Source of the DNA: Asaia bogorensis
GTDB lineage: Bacteria; Pseudomonadota; Alphaproteobacteria; Acetobacterales; Acetobacteraceae
Assembly: GCA_945868845.1 (NCBI GenBank)
Contig: CAMBMS010000003.1
Span: 1 to 64,000 of the forward strand
Direction: 5' to 3'
Length of the DNA: 64,000 nucleotides
Shown: in pieces, positions 19,729-29,303 of the stretch
Layout: each line of letters begins with the position of its first letter
How positions within the stretch are numbered: the first letter of the stretch is position 1
Program-made: the position numbers and the translations under genes
Notes under the pieces: model-generated
Told to the model about the DNA's origin: nothing
Seen by the model: the letters and a program-made list of their open reading frames with translations, nothing else
Databases searched by the model: none

Positions 19729-20523
19729 TCAGCGTCCTTGGAACTTCGGTTTACGTTTCTCATTGAAGGCTAGGATACCCTCGCGGCGATCCTCGGTGGT
19801 GATCATGCGATCATAGGCCTGTACCTCGAAGTTAAGGCCCGCCACCAAATCAACCTGCATGCCGTTATGAATTGATTTTTTCGCCTGCCGTACAGAAATC
19901 GGAGCATTGGCCGCAATCCGTGCAGCGCTCGCCAGCGCATCCACCAACAATGTTTCCGGCGCGCACACCCTGTTCACCATGCCCCACTCATATGACTGTT
20001 CCGCCGTCCAGGGTTCCGCGGAAAGAATAAGCTCTTTGGCCCGCCGTTCCCCTACCGCGCGCGGCAAATTCTGCGTCCCGCCACCCCCAGGCATGATCCC
20101 AATAGAAACCTCTGTCAGTGCAAACCGCGCGCCCCGCACGGCATAGATAAAATCGCAGGCCAGCGCCAGTTCGCATCCCCCCGCGTAGGCCGGGCCATTG
20201 ATCGCCGCGATCACCGGCACGGCACAATCCATGACAGCATAGTATGCTTCCTCAAAAATGGCATGCTGCAACCGCCAGGCCTCGTCAGTCATGCCGTTGC
20301 GTTCTTTCAAATCGCCACCCGCACAGAACGCTTTGTCCCCTGCACCAGTAATCACGATGGCGCGCAAGTCGCCTGGCGTAAATTTCAGCGGCACAAAAAT
20401 TTCGCGCAGCTCCAGCCCCATTTTCGTATTCAACGCATTGCGTACCTCTGGCCGGTTGAGCGTAATCAGGCACACTCCGGGAGCCGGCTGTTCAATTTTC
20501 AAGGTTTCGAAATCTAGACGCAT
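19729..20523 (-). CDS. Enoyl-CoA hydratase/isomerase family protein
   Basis: Crotonase-fold protein of 264 aa, closest in feel to carnitinyl-CoA dehydratase and short enoyl-CoA hydratases. The oxyanion-hole strands are VITGAGDKAFCAGGDLKERN and INGPAYAGGCELALACDFIY, and the catalytic region is EVSIGIMPGGGGTQNLPRAV. I place the start at the ATG at 20523 because AAAGGAG lies 8 bases upstream; a GTG three codons earlier is the alternative. It begins 5 bases after the CoA transferase stop, so the two probably act on the same CoA thioester. Confidence 0.92.
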   Translation of the reverse strand: MRLDFETLKIEQPAPGVCLITLNRPEVRNALNTKMGLELREIFVPLKFTPGDLRAIVITGAGDKAFCAGGDLKERNGMTDEAWRLQHAIFEEAYYAVMDCAVPVIAAINGPAYAGGCELALACDFIYAVRGARFALTEVSIGIMPGGGGTQNLPRAVGERRAKELILSAEPWTAEQSYEWGMVNRVCAPETLLVDALASAARIAANAPISVRQAKKSIHNGMQVDLVAGLNFEVQAYDRMITTEDRREGILAFNEKRKPKFQGR

Positions 20524-20528
20524 ATCGT

Positions 20529-21701
20529 TCACTCCTTTCCCCCGCGATCGGGAAATATCATTTCGGTATGCTGACCAAGAGACGGGGGGGCATGCAGAAA
20601 AGGCGGACGTCGATGATCAAAGCTAACGGGCAACCCCATTAGCTGCATGTCGGAATCCTGCGCCTGCTGCAAAATTCCCAACGCCTGCGCCTGCGGATGC
20701 GCCAGCACCTGGTCGATAGACTGGATGGGTGAACAGGGCACCCCCATCGCATCAAAATGCGCTATCCAAAATGCGCGCTGATTCTGACCGACCACCGCCT
20801 CAATCAGCGCATTCAATACCACTCGGTTGATAATGCGGTCGGCATTGGTGCGAAACCGCGCATCCTCCGCCCAGTCCGGCTTCCCTAACGCCGCGCACAA
20901 TTTACGGAACAAATTATCATTTCCCGCCGCGATAATCATGTAATGATCTGCTGCTTTGTACGCCTTGTACGGCACCACCATCGCCGCCTCGGTGCCGCTG
21001 CGGCCCTGTGGCTCGCCAGACGATAAGTAAAGCGCTGACGGAATCGTCATCCACGCCATGGCTGTTTCGAGGAGAGACGTATCAATCTCGCATCCCTCCC
21101 CCGTTAACTGCAACCGGCGCAGCGCAGAGAGAATGCCAATCACCATCCACATTCCCGTGCCAATATCCACCAGCGACGGCCCCACGCGCACCGGGGCTGC
21201 CCCGTCCTCGCCGGTAATCGACATGATGCCGCCAAACGCTTGCATCAGTGGATCGTAGCCTGGCTTTTTCCGCATCGGTCCAACCGCGCCAAACGCGCCC
21301 ATATTGGCGTAGATCAGCCGTGGTTTCCGCGCGCGCAACGTTGCGCCATCCAAGCCGAATGTTTCGATTAAGCCAGGGCGGAGGTTCTGAAACACGATAT
21401 CGCCGCGATTAATAATTAACGCCTCAAGCGCACCGCGTTGCGCCGGATCCTTCAAATCGACCGTCACGCTCTGCTTGTCACGATTGAGCGATTGAAAGCA
21501 CGATGACGCACCATTCCAAAACGGCGGGCCCCAACCGCGCGCGTCATCGCCCTTGCCAGGATTTTCCACCTTGATCAGCGTGGCACCGAGAGAGGCCAGA
21601 ACATGTCCGCCAAAGGGCGCCGCGACGGAATGGCCTATCTCGATCGCGGTAAGTCCAGCCAGGGGCCGTTCCGCCGGAATTGCGGCCGCCTCATTCAGCA
21701 T
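20529..21701 (-). CDS. Family III CoA transferase (CaiB/BaiF)
   Basis: Transfers CoA between carboxylates through a mixed anhydride on an aspartate. At 390 aa it is normal. The family opening PLAGLTAIEIGHSVAAPFGG and LASLGATLIKVENPGKGDDA are clear, and RDKQSVTVDLKDP follows. The catalytic Asp is in VGPSLVDIGTGMWMVIG. It follows fdsD by 27 bases on the same strand and precedes an enoyl-CoA hydratase, so it links formate dehydrogenase expression with a CoA-dependent acid pathway. Formyl-CoA/oxalate exchange is one possibility, but no oxalyl-CoA decarboxylase is nearby; a carnitine- or succinate-type donor is equally likely. Confidence 0.93.
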   Translation of the reverse strand: MLNEAAAIPAERPLAGLTAIEIGHSVAAPFGGHVLASLGATLIKVENPGKGDDARGWGPPFWNGASSCFQSLNRDKQSVTVDLKDPAQRGALEALIINRGDIVFQNLRPGLIETFGLDGATLRARKPRLIYANMGAFGAVGPMRKKPGYDPLMQAFGGIMSITGEDGAAPVRVGPSLVDIGTGMWMVIGILSALRRLQLTGEGCEIDTSLLETAMAWMTIPSALYLSSGEPQGRSGTEAAMVVPYKAYKAADHYMIIAAGNDNLFRKLCAALGKPDWAEDARFRTNADRIINRVVLNALIEAVVGQNQRAFWIAHFDAMGVPCSPIQSIDQVLAHPQAQALGILQQAQDSDMQLMGLPVSFDHRRPPFLHAPPSLGQHTEMIFPDRGGKE

Positions 21702-21728
21702 GTTTGTCGCTTCTGAATTTTTGCACCA

Positions 21729-21956
21729 CTATCCTGCCCCGGCGGCCGGCATCCGCAGCCGGGACACGGCGTCACGCACCACAGGATCCAATCCGGCTCC
21801 CCCCGTAGCGAGATGGGCCAAAATGAGGGCGCGCATGCGTGGCTCCCAGAATTTTTGCAAATGATCCGCCGTAGCCAACACCGCGTCGCCATTTTTCTGG
21901 CTGGCGAAGAAAGCACCGATCTGATTGGCCATCATAACCAATTTTTCATTCAACAT
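21729..21956 (-). CDS. fdsD: NAD-dependent formate dehydrogenase delta subunit
   Basis: Small subunit of 75 aa associated with the FdsGBA formate dehydrogenase and needed for activity in other bacteria. KLVMMANQIGAFFASQKNGD and HLQKFWEPRMRALILAHLAT match the family core, with the typical FWEPRM. The longer open frame back to 22109 is not used: the ATG at 21956 gives the correct family start and overlaps the end of fdhD by 11 bases. It ends TAG at 21729. Confidence 0.93.
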   Translation of the reverse strand: MLNEKLVMMANQIGAFFASQKNGDAVLATADHLQKFWEPRMRALILAHLATGGAGLDPVVRDAVSRLRMPAAGAG

Positions 21957-22770
21957 GCGCCGCGTCCCGGGTAATGATGCGCTCGGCGTGTGTAAATATC
22001 TCGAACCCATCATCGCGCGCGATCCCCACCAGGGTGATGCGCGCCGCCTCCGCCACCCGCACCGCGAGCGCCGTGGGGGCGGAGACAGCGACAATAATAG
22101 GCGCGCCAATCATCGCGGCCTTCTGCACCATTTCCACCGATATGCGACTGCTGAGGAGCAAGACCCCATTTGCTGCATCTCTTCCCACGCGGGCCAGGGC
22201 ACCTGCCAGCTTATCCAGCGCATTATGCCGTCCGACATCCTCGCGCAGCAGCAGCGCGGCCCCAGGTTGGAAATAGGCCGCCGCATGCACCGCGCGGGTC
22301 ACCGCGTTTAGCCGTTGCGCCGCCGGCAACAATGCCAGCGCGGCTGCGATCGTCGCGACATCCAGACGCGGCTCCGCCCATACCACGGGAATGGAGCGAT
22401 TGGCCTCCACCAGACTTTCCAACCCGCACATGCCACAACCGGACGCCCCCAGCAGGCGACGGCGCCGCGTGGCGATGGCGATTCCGGCGAATGGCGTGAG
22501 CCACAACCGCACATCAATACCGTGCTCCACTGGCGCGATCGCAAAGTCGGTAATATCGGAAGCGCGCGTGATCAAGCCCTCGGTTAGGCTGAACCCAATG
22601 GCAAAATCCTCCAGGTCGGCGGGCGTTGCCATCATCACCGCATGCGTCGCCCCGTCATAAGTTAATGCGATCGGCGTTTCCTCCGCCACCGCGCGTTCCG
22701 CGTCGCTCGTCACCCCATCCCGCCAGGCACGCGCGGCCTGCATGCGGGAGGGGGGTGGCAACTCGCTCAT
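21946..22770 (-). CDS. fdhD: Formate dehydrogenase accessory sulfurtransferase FdhD
   Basis: Delivers sulfur to the molybdenum cofactor of formate dehydrogenase. At 274 aa it is full length. The functional CxxC is C112 and C115 in GASGCGMCGLESL; EDFAIGFSLTEGLI is the standard N-terminal segment, and LREDVGRHNALDKLAGAL and SSRISVEMVQKAAMIGAPI are C-terminal family motifs. Its start overlaps the fdsA stop by 4 bases (ATGA), so translation is coupled. Confidence 0.96.
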   Translation of the reverse strand: MSELPPPSRMQAARAWRDGVTSDAERAVAEETPIALTYDGATHAVMMATPADLEDFAIGFSLTEGLITRASDITDFAIAPVEHGIDVRLWLTPFAGIAIATRRRRLLGASGCGMCGLESLVEANRSIPVVWAEPRLDVATIAAALALLPAAQRLNAVTRAVHAAAYFQPGAALLLREDVGRHNALDKLAGALARVGRDAANGVLLLSSRISVEMVQKAAMIGAPIIVAVSAPTALAVRVAEAARITLVGIARDDGFEIFTHAERIITRDAAHVE

Positions 22771-25610
22771 TCGGCCGCCGGTTCAGAAAGGATATGCCGT
22801 GCCAACTCGCTATGGCGCTGATACTCGCTCTGCCAGTCCGTGGGCCCGTTAGCGGGCGCGACCTGCACGGCGGTCACCTTGTATTCGGGACAATTGGTCG
22901 CCCAATCGGAATACTCGGACGTCACCACATTGGCCTGCGTCACCGCGTGATGGAACGTCGTATAGACCACGCCGGGTGCAACGCGATCCGTCACATCGGC
23001 GCGCAGGCTGGTCTCGCCCACGCGGCTTTGCAATTTCACCCAATCGCCATCGCGAACGCCACGCTGTTCAGCGTCATGCGGGTGGATTTCTAGCATGTCT
23101 TCGTGATGCCAGATCACATTCGCCGTACGCCGCGTCTGCGCGCCAACGTTATACTGGCTGAGGATCCGCCCGGTGGTAAGCAGCAGCGGAAAACGCGGTC
23201 CGCTGCGTTCTTCGGTTGGGATATATTCCGTTACCATGAAGCGGCCCTTGCCGCGTGCGAAGCCATCCACATGCATCACCGGCGTGCCCTGTGGCGCGGC
23301 GTCGTTGCACGGCCATTGCACCGAGCCCACCGAATCCAGCTTCGCATAGCTCACACCAGAGAATGTCGGCGTCACGCGCGCGATCTCATCCATGACTTCG
23401 GATGGGTGCGTATAATGCCAGTCAAGGCCCATAGCGCGCGCCAAGGCCTGCGTGGTCTCCCAGTCTGCCATGCCCGAGCGTGGCGCCACCACGCGACGCA
23501 CCCGATTGATGCGGCGTTCAGCGTTGGTAAACGTGCCATCTTTTTCCAGGAAGGTCGAGCCAGGCAAGAACACATGCGCGTAACTGGCTGTCTCGTTCAG
23601 GAATAGATCCTGGACTACCACGCATTCCATCGCTTCCAACCCGGCGATCACGTGTTGCGTGTCGGGATCCGATTGCGCGATATCCTCGCCCTGGATGTAG
23701 ATGCCCTTGAAGCTGCCCTCCACGGCAGCATCCAGCATATTTGGAATACGCAATCCGGGCTCGGCATCGAGTTTCACGCCCCAGAGATTTTCGAATATCT
23801 GCCGCGTCGAATCCTCAGAAATATGCCGATAGCCAGGCAATTCATGCGGGAAGGATCCCATGTCACACGCGCCCTGCACGTTATTCTGTCCGCGCAGCGG
23901 ATTAACCCCAACGCCTGGGCGGCCCAGATTGCCGGTTGCCATGGCGAGATTGGCGATCGCCATCACCGTGGTGGAACCCTGGCTGTGTTCCGTCACTCCT
24001 AGGCCATAGTAAATGGCCGCATTGCCGCCGGTAGCGTAAAGCCTTGCGGCGCCGCGTATGGCGGCGGCCGACACGCCGGTCGTCTTTTCCATTTCATCGG
24101 GGCCATTGCGCGCTTCGGCGACAAATCCGGCCCAGTCCTGGAAACTGTCCCATTCGCAACGTTCGCGCACGAACGCCTCATCCACCAACCCCTCGGTGAC
24201 AATCACATGCGCCAGCGCGGTCAGCACCGCGACATTAGTCCCCGGGCGCAGCGCCAGATGGTAATCTGCCGCTACATGCGGCATGCGCACCAGATCGATG
24301 CGGCGCGGATCCACGACGATCAGCTTTGCCCCCGCACGCAGCCGCTTCTTTAACCGTGAGGCAAACACCGGATGCCCATCAGTGGGATTGGCGCCGATCA
24401 CCAGCACGACATCGGCCTGCTCCACGCTATCAAAATCCTGCGTTCCGGCAGAGGTGCCAAAGGCGGTTTTCAATCCATATCCTGTGGGGGAATGACAAAC
24501 GCGCGCGCAAGTATCTACATTGTTGTTACCAAACCCGGCACGCACCAGTTTTTGCACCAAAAAAGTTTCCTCATTCGTGCAGCGCGAGGATGTAATCCCC
24601 CCGATTGCGCCCTTGCCGTGGCACGCCTGGATGCGAGCGAATTCCCGCGCCACATGCCGCAGCGCCTCGTCCCACGACACTTCGCGCCACGGATCGGTAG
24701 TCTGCGAGCGCACCATCGGCGTGGTCACCCGGTCCTTATGCGTCGCATAGCCCCAGGCAAAGCGCCCCTTCACGCAGCTATGCCCTCGATTGGCCTTACC
24801 GTCCTTGTACGGCACCATGCGCACCAGTTCCGCCCCGCGCATTTCCGCCTTGAACGAACAGCCGACGCCGCAATAGGCGCATGTGGTAACGACGGAATGC
24901 TCCGGCTGGCCAATCTCGATGACAGATTTTTCCGTCAAGGTCGCCGTCGGACACGCCGCCACGCATGCGCCGCAGCTTACACATTCAGAACCCAAAAAAT
25001 TCCGGTCAGGCCCGGCTGCGACGACAGAGGCAAAGCCACGCCCCTCGATCGTAAGCGCGAATGTTCCTTGCGTTTCCTCGCACGCGCGCACGCAGCGCGA
25101 GCAGACGATACATTTGGAACCATCGAACGTAAAATATGGATTCGATTCATCTTTGGCGGCCGTCAGATGGCTCTCACCCGCGTAACCGTACCGTACATCA
25201 CGCAGCCCGACGGCGCCGGCCATGTCCTGCAATTCGCAATCGCCATTCGCAGCGCAAGTAAGACAATCCAGCGGGTGATCGGAGATATAAAGCTCCATCA
25301 CGCCTCGGCGCAGTTGCGCCAGCTTCGCGGTCTGCGTGGAAACCTTCATTCCTTGCGCCACCGGTGTGGTGCAGGAAGCCGGTGTACCGGGGCGGCCTTC
25401 GATCTCCACCAGGCACAGACGGCATGAGCCGAATGCATCCAAGGTATCGGTTGCACACAGCTTAGGGATTTTCGTCCCCGCCTCCATAGCCGCGCGCATG
25501 ATCGAGGTACCCTCGGGCACCGACACGGCCATCCCATCGATGGTCAATGCCACTATCCGTTCGGACGCCGACGCCCGTGTTCCGTAATCGGTTTCCTGGA
25601 TCAGGCCCAT
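22767..25610 (-). CDS. fdsA: NAD-dependent formate dehydrogenase catalytic alpha subunit
   Basis: Molybdenum bis-MGD subunit that oxidises formate to CO2 and passes electrons through Fe-S clusters to FdsB. At 947 aa it is full length. In order: an N-terminal 2Fe-2S domain (Cys 52, 63, 66, 80); a NuoG-like cluster region HPLDCLTCAANGDCELQD; two 4Fe-4S ferredoxin motifs (CIVCSRCVRAC near 167-177, CVSCGACVAACP near 210-220); then the 4Fe-4S of the catalytic domain (C244, C247, C251, C279). The Mo ligand is a cysteine, C372 in ARVCHSPTGYGL, so no selenocysteine is needed. The C-terminal domain with HPHDAEQRGVRDGDWV binds the cofactor. It starts 13 bases after the fdsB stop. Confidence 0.97.
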   Translation of the reverse strand: MGLIQETDYGTRASASERIVALTIDGMAVSVPEGTSIMRAAMEAGTKIPKLCATDTLDAFGSCRLCLVEIEGRPGTPASCTTPVAQGMKVSTQTAKLAQLRRGVMELYISDHPLDCLTCAANGDCELQDMAGAVGLRDVRYGYAGESHLTAAKDESNPYFTFDGSKCIVCSRCVRACEETQGTFALTIEGRGFASVVAAGPDRNFLGSECVSCGACVAACPTATLTEKSVIEIGQPEHSVVTTCAYCGVGCSFKAEMRGAELVRMVPYKDGKANRGHSCVKGRFAWGYATHKDRVTTPMVRSQTTDPWREVSWDEALRHVAREFARIQACHGKGAIGGITSSRCTNEETFLVQKLVRAGFGNNNVDTCARVCHSPTGYGLKTAFGTSAGTQDFDSVEQADVVLVIGANPTDGHPVFASRLKKRLRAGAKLIVVDPRRIDLVRMPHVAADYHLALRPGTNVAVLTALAHVIVTEGLVDEAFVRERCEWDSFQDWAGFVAEARNGPDEMEKTTGVSAAAIRGAARLYATGGNAAIYYGLGVTEHSQGSTTVMAIANLAMATGNLGRPGVGVNPLRGQNNVQGACDMGSFPHELPGYRHISEDSTRQIFENLWGVKLDAEPGLRIPNMLDAAVEGSFKGIYIQGEDIAQSDPDTQHVIAGLEAMECVVVQDLFLNETASYAHVFLPGSTFLEKDGTFTNAERRINRVRRVVAPRSGMADWETTQALARAMGLDWHYTHPSEVMDEIARVTPTFSGVSYAKLDSVGSVQWPCNDAAPQGTPVMHVDGFARGKGRFMVTEYIPTEERSGPRFPLLLTTGRILSQYNVGAQTRRTANVIWHHEDMLEIHPHDAEQRGVRDGDWVKLQSRVGETSLRADVTDRVAPGVVYTTFHHAVTQANVVTSEYSDWATNCPEYKVTAVQVAPANGPTDWQSEYQRHSELARHILSEPAAE

Positions 25611-25623
25611 CGGTCAGAACCTC

Positions 25624-27165
25624 TCACGCCGCTGTCACGGGGCGGCGAAAATCCTCAGGGAAGTGGCGCAACGCGCTCAATACGGGAAAGGGTGTAAACC
25701 CGCCCAGCGCGCAAAGAGAGCCAAATTTCATCGTGGCGCAGAGATCCTCGAGGAGAGAGATATTGGCATCCACCTCATGCCCGTCAAGGATACGCCCAAT
25801 CACTTCCTGCCCGCGCACGGCGCCGATGCGGCAGGGTGTGCATTTACCACAGGATTCGATGGCGCAGAATTCCATCGCGAAACGTGCCATCGCCGCCATG
25901 TCAACCGTATCGTCAAACACCACCAGCCCGCCATGGCCGAGCAACCCATCGGCAGCAGAGAAAGCCTCGTAATCATAAGCAGTGTGAAACAGGGAGGGCG
26001 GAAAATAAGCGCCCAACGGCCCACCTGCCTGCACCGCGCGCACCGCCCTCCCGCTGGCGGTGCCCCCGCCGATATCCTTCACCAGTTCACCCAGGGTCAG
26101 GCCGAATCCGGTTTCAAACAGCCCGCCATAACGGATATTACCGGCGAGCTGCACCGCCATGGTCCCGCGCGATCGGCCCATGCCAATATCCGCGTAGCGT
26201 GCGGCACCGTCGGCTAGTATGCTAGGCACGGCGGCCAGCGACAGAACGTTATTCACCACGGTCGGGCAGGCAAACAGCCCGCGATGGGCAGGCAAAGGCG
26301 GTTTCGCGCGCACCATGCCACGTTTACCCTCGAGGCTCTCCAGCAGCGCCGTTTCCTCGCCGCAAATATAGGCGCCGGCGCCGATCCGCAGGTCGATATC
26401 GAACGCAAAACCGCACGCCAGTATATCGGCGCCAAGCATCCCCGCGCGTCGGGCAATGGCGATCGTTTCCGCCATCACGGCGTTGGCATGCGGATATTCG
26501 GACCGGGAATAGATAAACCCCCTCGTCGCACCAGTGGCCAACGCGGCGATGGTCATGCCCTCGATCAGCTGGAACGGATCGCCTTCCATCAACATGCGAT
26601 CCGCAAACGTGCCGCTATCACCCTCGTCGGCGTTACAGACGATATATTTTTGCGGACCTGCAGCTTCTTGCACCGTCTTCCATTTGATGCCGGTGGGAAA
26701 TCCGGCCCCGCCGCGCCCACGTAAGCCCGATGCCGCGACCTCGGCCACCGTCCGCTCCGGCCCCAGCTCCACCGCGCGCGCAAGACCCAGATATCCGCCA
26801 TGCGCGCGGTAATCGGCCAGGGAACGCGGATCAACGATGCCGCAACGGGCAAATGTCAGCCGGTTCTGCGCGCGCAGAAAAGCATGATCTTCCGGCCGAC
26901 CAATCCGCAGCCGATGCGCCCCGCCCGTCAGCATACCGGCAGCCAGAAGAGAGGTAATATCGCCAATTGTGACGGGGCCATAGCCAATGCGCCCGGCCGT
27001 GGTCTCCACCTCTATCAGCGGTTCTAGCCAGAACATTCCGCGCGATCCGGTGCGCGTGATTCTGGCCTTCTCCCCCAACGCGGCGGCCAGGGCCAGCGCA
27101 ACAGACTCTGCCCCAACCGCCAGGGCAGCGGCATCGGAGGGGATAAAGATGCGGATTGCGCTCAT
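25624..27165 (-). CDS. fdsB: NAD-dependent formate dehydrogenase beta subunit (NAD/FMN-binding)
   Basis: Diaphorase-type subunit that hands electrons from the Fe-S chain to NAD+. At 513 aa from the ATG at 27165 (MSAIRIFIPSDAAALAVGAE). It has a short N-terminal thioredoxin-like domain followed by the NuoF-like core. Visible motifs are the FMN/NAD loop GRGGAGFPTGIKWKTV, NADEGDSGTFADRMLMEGDP and GAGAYICGEETALLESLEGK. The C-terminal 4Fe-4S motif is ESCGKCTPCRIGAVRG, and a Cys in DLCATMKFGSLCALGG completes it. The ATG overlaps the fdsG stop by 4 bases. The longer frame to 27261 would run into fdsG and is not used. Confidence 0.96.
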   Translation of the reverse strand: MSAIRIFIPSDAAALAVGAESVALALAAALGEKARITRTGSRGMFWLEPLIEVETTAGRIGYGPVTIGDITSLLAAGMLTGGAHRLRIGRPEDHAFLRAQNRLTFARCGIVDPRSLADYRAHGGYLGLARAVELGPERTVAEVAASGLRGRGGAGFPTGIKWKTVQEAAGPQKYIVCNADEGDSGTFADRMLMEGDPFQLIEGMTIAALATGATRGFIYSRSEYPHANAVMAETIAIARRAGMLGADILACGFAFDIDLRIGAGAYICGEETALLESLEGKRGMVRAKPPLPAHRGLFACPTVVNNVLSLAAVPSILADGAARYADIGMGRSRGTMAVQLAGNIRYGGLFETGFGLTLGELVKDIGGGTASGRAVRAVQAGGPLGAYFPPSLFHTAYDYEAFSAADGLLGHGGLVVFDDTVDMAAMARFAMEFCAIESCGKCTPCRIGAVRGQEVIGRILDGHEVDANISLLEDLCATMKFGSLCALGGFTPFPVLSALRHFPEDFRRPVTAA

Positions 27166-27626
27166 GTGCCCAGCACGGCGTACAAGCCCGATTCCGTCAG
27201 TCGGCCCAGCGGTTCGCCATCCAGTAACGCCGCCGGTGCGGTTGCGCAAAGGCCCAAGCAATAAACAGCCTCCACCGTTAATGCACCGTCATCGGTGGTC
27301 TCGCCCCAGCCAATCCTCAAGCGGGCCAGCACAGCCTCACTCAGCGCGCTCCCCCCCATGGATTGGCAGGCTTCAGCCCGGCAAAGGCGCAGCACCCTTC
27401 GCCCCGGCAGAGTTCGCCGAAAATCATGATAGAAGGTAACTATGCCATGCACTTCCGCCTGCGTCAGGTTTAGAGCATCCGCGACGGCGGCGGTGGCTTG
27501 CGGCGGCACATAGCCGAATTCCGCCTGCAAGGCGTGCAGGATGGGAAGCGCGGGGCCGGGCATAGCCCGATGCGCGGCGATGATATCCGCCGCACGCGCC
27601 GCGTTCCAGGGCATTGGTCCCGCCAT
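27162..27626 (-). CDS. fdsG: NAD-dependent formate dehydrogenase gamma subunit
   Basis: NuoE-like 2Fe-2S thioredoxin-fold subunit of 154 aa. LPILHALQAEFGYVPPQATA and LNLTQAEVHGIVTFYHDFR are the family signatures. The cluster ligands are the two pairs in LRLCRAEACQSMGG and YCLGLCATAPAALL. It is the first gene of the fds run; an AAGG lies just before the ATG. About 195 bases separate it from gltD, containing a strong G-quadruplex motif and a GC-rich hairpin near 27672-27698, which may mark the break between the two operons. Confidence 0.95.
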   Translation of the reverse strand: MAGPMPWNAARAADIIAAHRAMPGPALPILHALQAEFGYVPPQATAAVADALNLTQAEVHGIVTFYHDFRRTLPGRRVLRLCRAEACQSMGGSALSEAVLARLRIGWGETTDDGALTVEAVYCLGLCATAPAALLDGEPLGRLTESGLYAVLGT

Positions 27627-27775
27627 TTAGCCTTGCATCCCATTCTAATCGCGTGGAAGTCTATCAATGCTCCCTGCGTCGCGCCATGGGGCGGCGCAGG
27701 TATTAACGCATCCGCCCCGTCAGTCAGCACCGGCCCCACCCGGCCATCCATGAGAGTATACTTCCGTGGGTCGCC

Positions 27776-27795
27776 GGGTGGGGGTGGGGGCGGGG
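27776..27795 (+). promoter_or_regulatory. Putative G-quadruplex motif between gltD and fdsG
   Basis: Four G-runs of 3 to 5 with single-base loops (T, T, C) occupy exactly 20 bases, with a further GGG at 27768. On the minus-strand transcript the same element is C-rich. It lies 26 bases past the gltD stop and about 150 bases before the fdsG start. Whether it affects transcription is unknown. Confidence 0.5.
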
Positions 27796-27821
27796 CCGGC
27801 AGAGAATCAGGGACGAATGCA

Positions 27822-29273
27822 CTAACGCGGCAGGCTGGTGCTTCCCATCAGAAATTCATCCACCGAGCGCGCGCATTGGCGGCCTTCACGAATTGCCCAC
27901 ACTACTAGGGATTGGCCCCGGCGCATGTCGCCCGCCGCAAACACCTTGCCGACGGAGGTTTTATAGTCATTTGTATTCGCCGCGACATTGCCGCGCGGGT
28001 CCAGCGCCACCCCGGCCGCGTCCAACGCACCCTGCGTGCGCGGGCCCAAAAATCCCATAGCCAGCAGAACTAGATCCGCCTTGAGGGTAAACCCGCTCCC
28101 GGCGATTTCTCGCATGGCCGTGCGCCCGGCATCATCCTTTACCCAGTCGACGCGCACGCAATCCAGCGCCGTCACTATGCCCTTTTCACCACGCGCCACC
28201 TTGGTCAACACCGACCAGTCGCGTGCGCAGCCTTCCTCATGCGCGTGAGAGGAACGCAATTTCGTCGGCCAGTCCGGCCAGACCATGGCCTTGTCTTCCT
28301 TCATCGGCGGTTTCGGCATGATCTCGATCTGGGTGATCGAAGCCGCAGCCTGCCGCGCCGAGGTGCCTATGCAGTCCGACCCGGTATCGCCGCCGCCGAT
28401 CACCACCACATGCTTGCCTTTCGCAGAAATCGTGCCGCCGGGCGCCGCGCGGTCTTCGGCATCGCCAGCGTTGCGCTTGTTCTGCTGCGGCAGAAAATCC
28501 ATCGCGTAGTAGATGCCGAACAGATCCCGCCCCGGCACGTCCAGATTGCGCGGCCATTCGGCGCCACCGGCCAACACCACAGCATCATGCCCCGCCATCA
28601 GCACATCCATCGGCAAGGTAGTGCCAACTTCCACGCCTGCCCGGAACGTCACACCCTCGGCTTGCATCTGCGCCATGCGCCGATCGATGAGGAGCTTTTC
28701 CATCTTGAAATCGGGAATACCATAGCGCAGCAAACCGCCAATGCGATCGTTCTTCTCATAGAGTGTGACGCTGTGCCCCACACGCGCCAGCTGTTGCGCC
28801 GCCGCCATCCCGGCCGGGCCAGAACCCACCACCGCAACGCGCTTGCCCGTACTCCTAGCCGCGATCTGCGGCTTGATCCAGCCTTCGGCCCAGCCACGAT
28901 CGACAATGGCGCACTCGATAGATTTGATCGTCACCGGACTGTCATCGATATTTAGTGTGCAGGACGCCTCGCACGGCGCTGGACAGATGCGGCCGGTAAA
29001 TTCTGGAAAATTATTAGTTGAGTGCAGCGTCCTCGATGCCGCTTCAAACTGCTCCCGATAGACGAGATTGTTCCAGTCCGGGATCATGTTGTTGACTGGG
29101 CAGCCATTATGGCAGAATGGAATCCCACAATCCATGCAGCGTGCAGCTTGCTGGTTCAGCTTCTTTGGCGCCAGTGGCTTAATGAACTCCTTGTACGTTT
29201 TTACCCGCGCATCAGCTTTTTCATAGCCACGGTCGTAGCGTTCGATGTCCAGAAATCCGGTTGGCTTACCCAT
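27822..29273 (-). CDS. gltD: Glutamate synthase (NADPH) small subunit
   Basis: Beta subunit of glutamate synthase; oxidises NADPH and passes electrons to GltB for glutamate formation from glutamine and 2-oxoglutarate. At 483 aa it is full length. N-terminal 4Fe-4S cysteines are in [19 protein letters not shown] and [12 protein letters not shown]. The FAD motif is [20 protein letters not shown] and the NADPH motif is [20 protein letters not shown]. The C-terminal [20 protein letters not shown] completes the fold. AAGGA precedes the ATG. It lies 30 bases downstream of gltB on the same strand, the normal gltBD operon. Confidence 0.97.
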   Translation of the reverse strand: MGKPTGFLDIERYDRGYEKADARVKTYKEFIKPLAPKKLNQQAARCMDCGIPFCHNGCPVNNMIPDWNNLVYREQFEAASRTLHSTNNFPEFTGRICPAPCEASCTLNIDDSPVTIKSIECAIVDRGWAEGWIKPQIAARSTGKRVAVVGSGPAGMAAAQQLARVGHSVTLYEKNDRIGGLLRYGIPDFKMEKLLIDRRMAQMQAEGVTFRAGVEVGTTLPMDVLMAGHDAVVLAGGAEWPRNLDVPGRDLFGIYYAMDFLPQQNKRNAGDAEDRAAPGGTISAKGKHVVVIGGGDTGSDCIGTSARQAAASITQIEIMPKPPMKEDKAMVWPDWPTKLRSSHAHEEGCARDWSVLTKVARGEKGIVTALDCVRVDWVKDDAGRTAMREIAGSGFTLKADLVLLAMGFLGPRTQGALDAAGVALDPRGNVAANTNDYKTSVGKVFAAGDMRRGQSLVVWAIREGRQCARSVDEFLMGSTSLPR

Positions 29274-29303
29274 TATATCTATTCCTTAACTACGACGCGC
29301 GAT

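Noticed and set aside
24494-24496. Selenocysteine in formate dehydrogenase
   Set aside because: The metal-ligand position is Cys372 (ARVCHSPTG), so no Sec insertion is needed.
24372-25427. 351-residue plus-strand frame
   Set aside because: Antisense to fdsA, which is well supported.
27672-27698. GC-rich hairpin after gltD as a terminator
   Set aside because: Imperfect stem and no T run; left unannotated.
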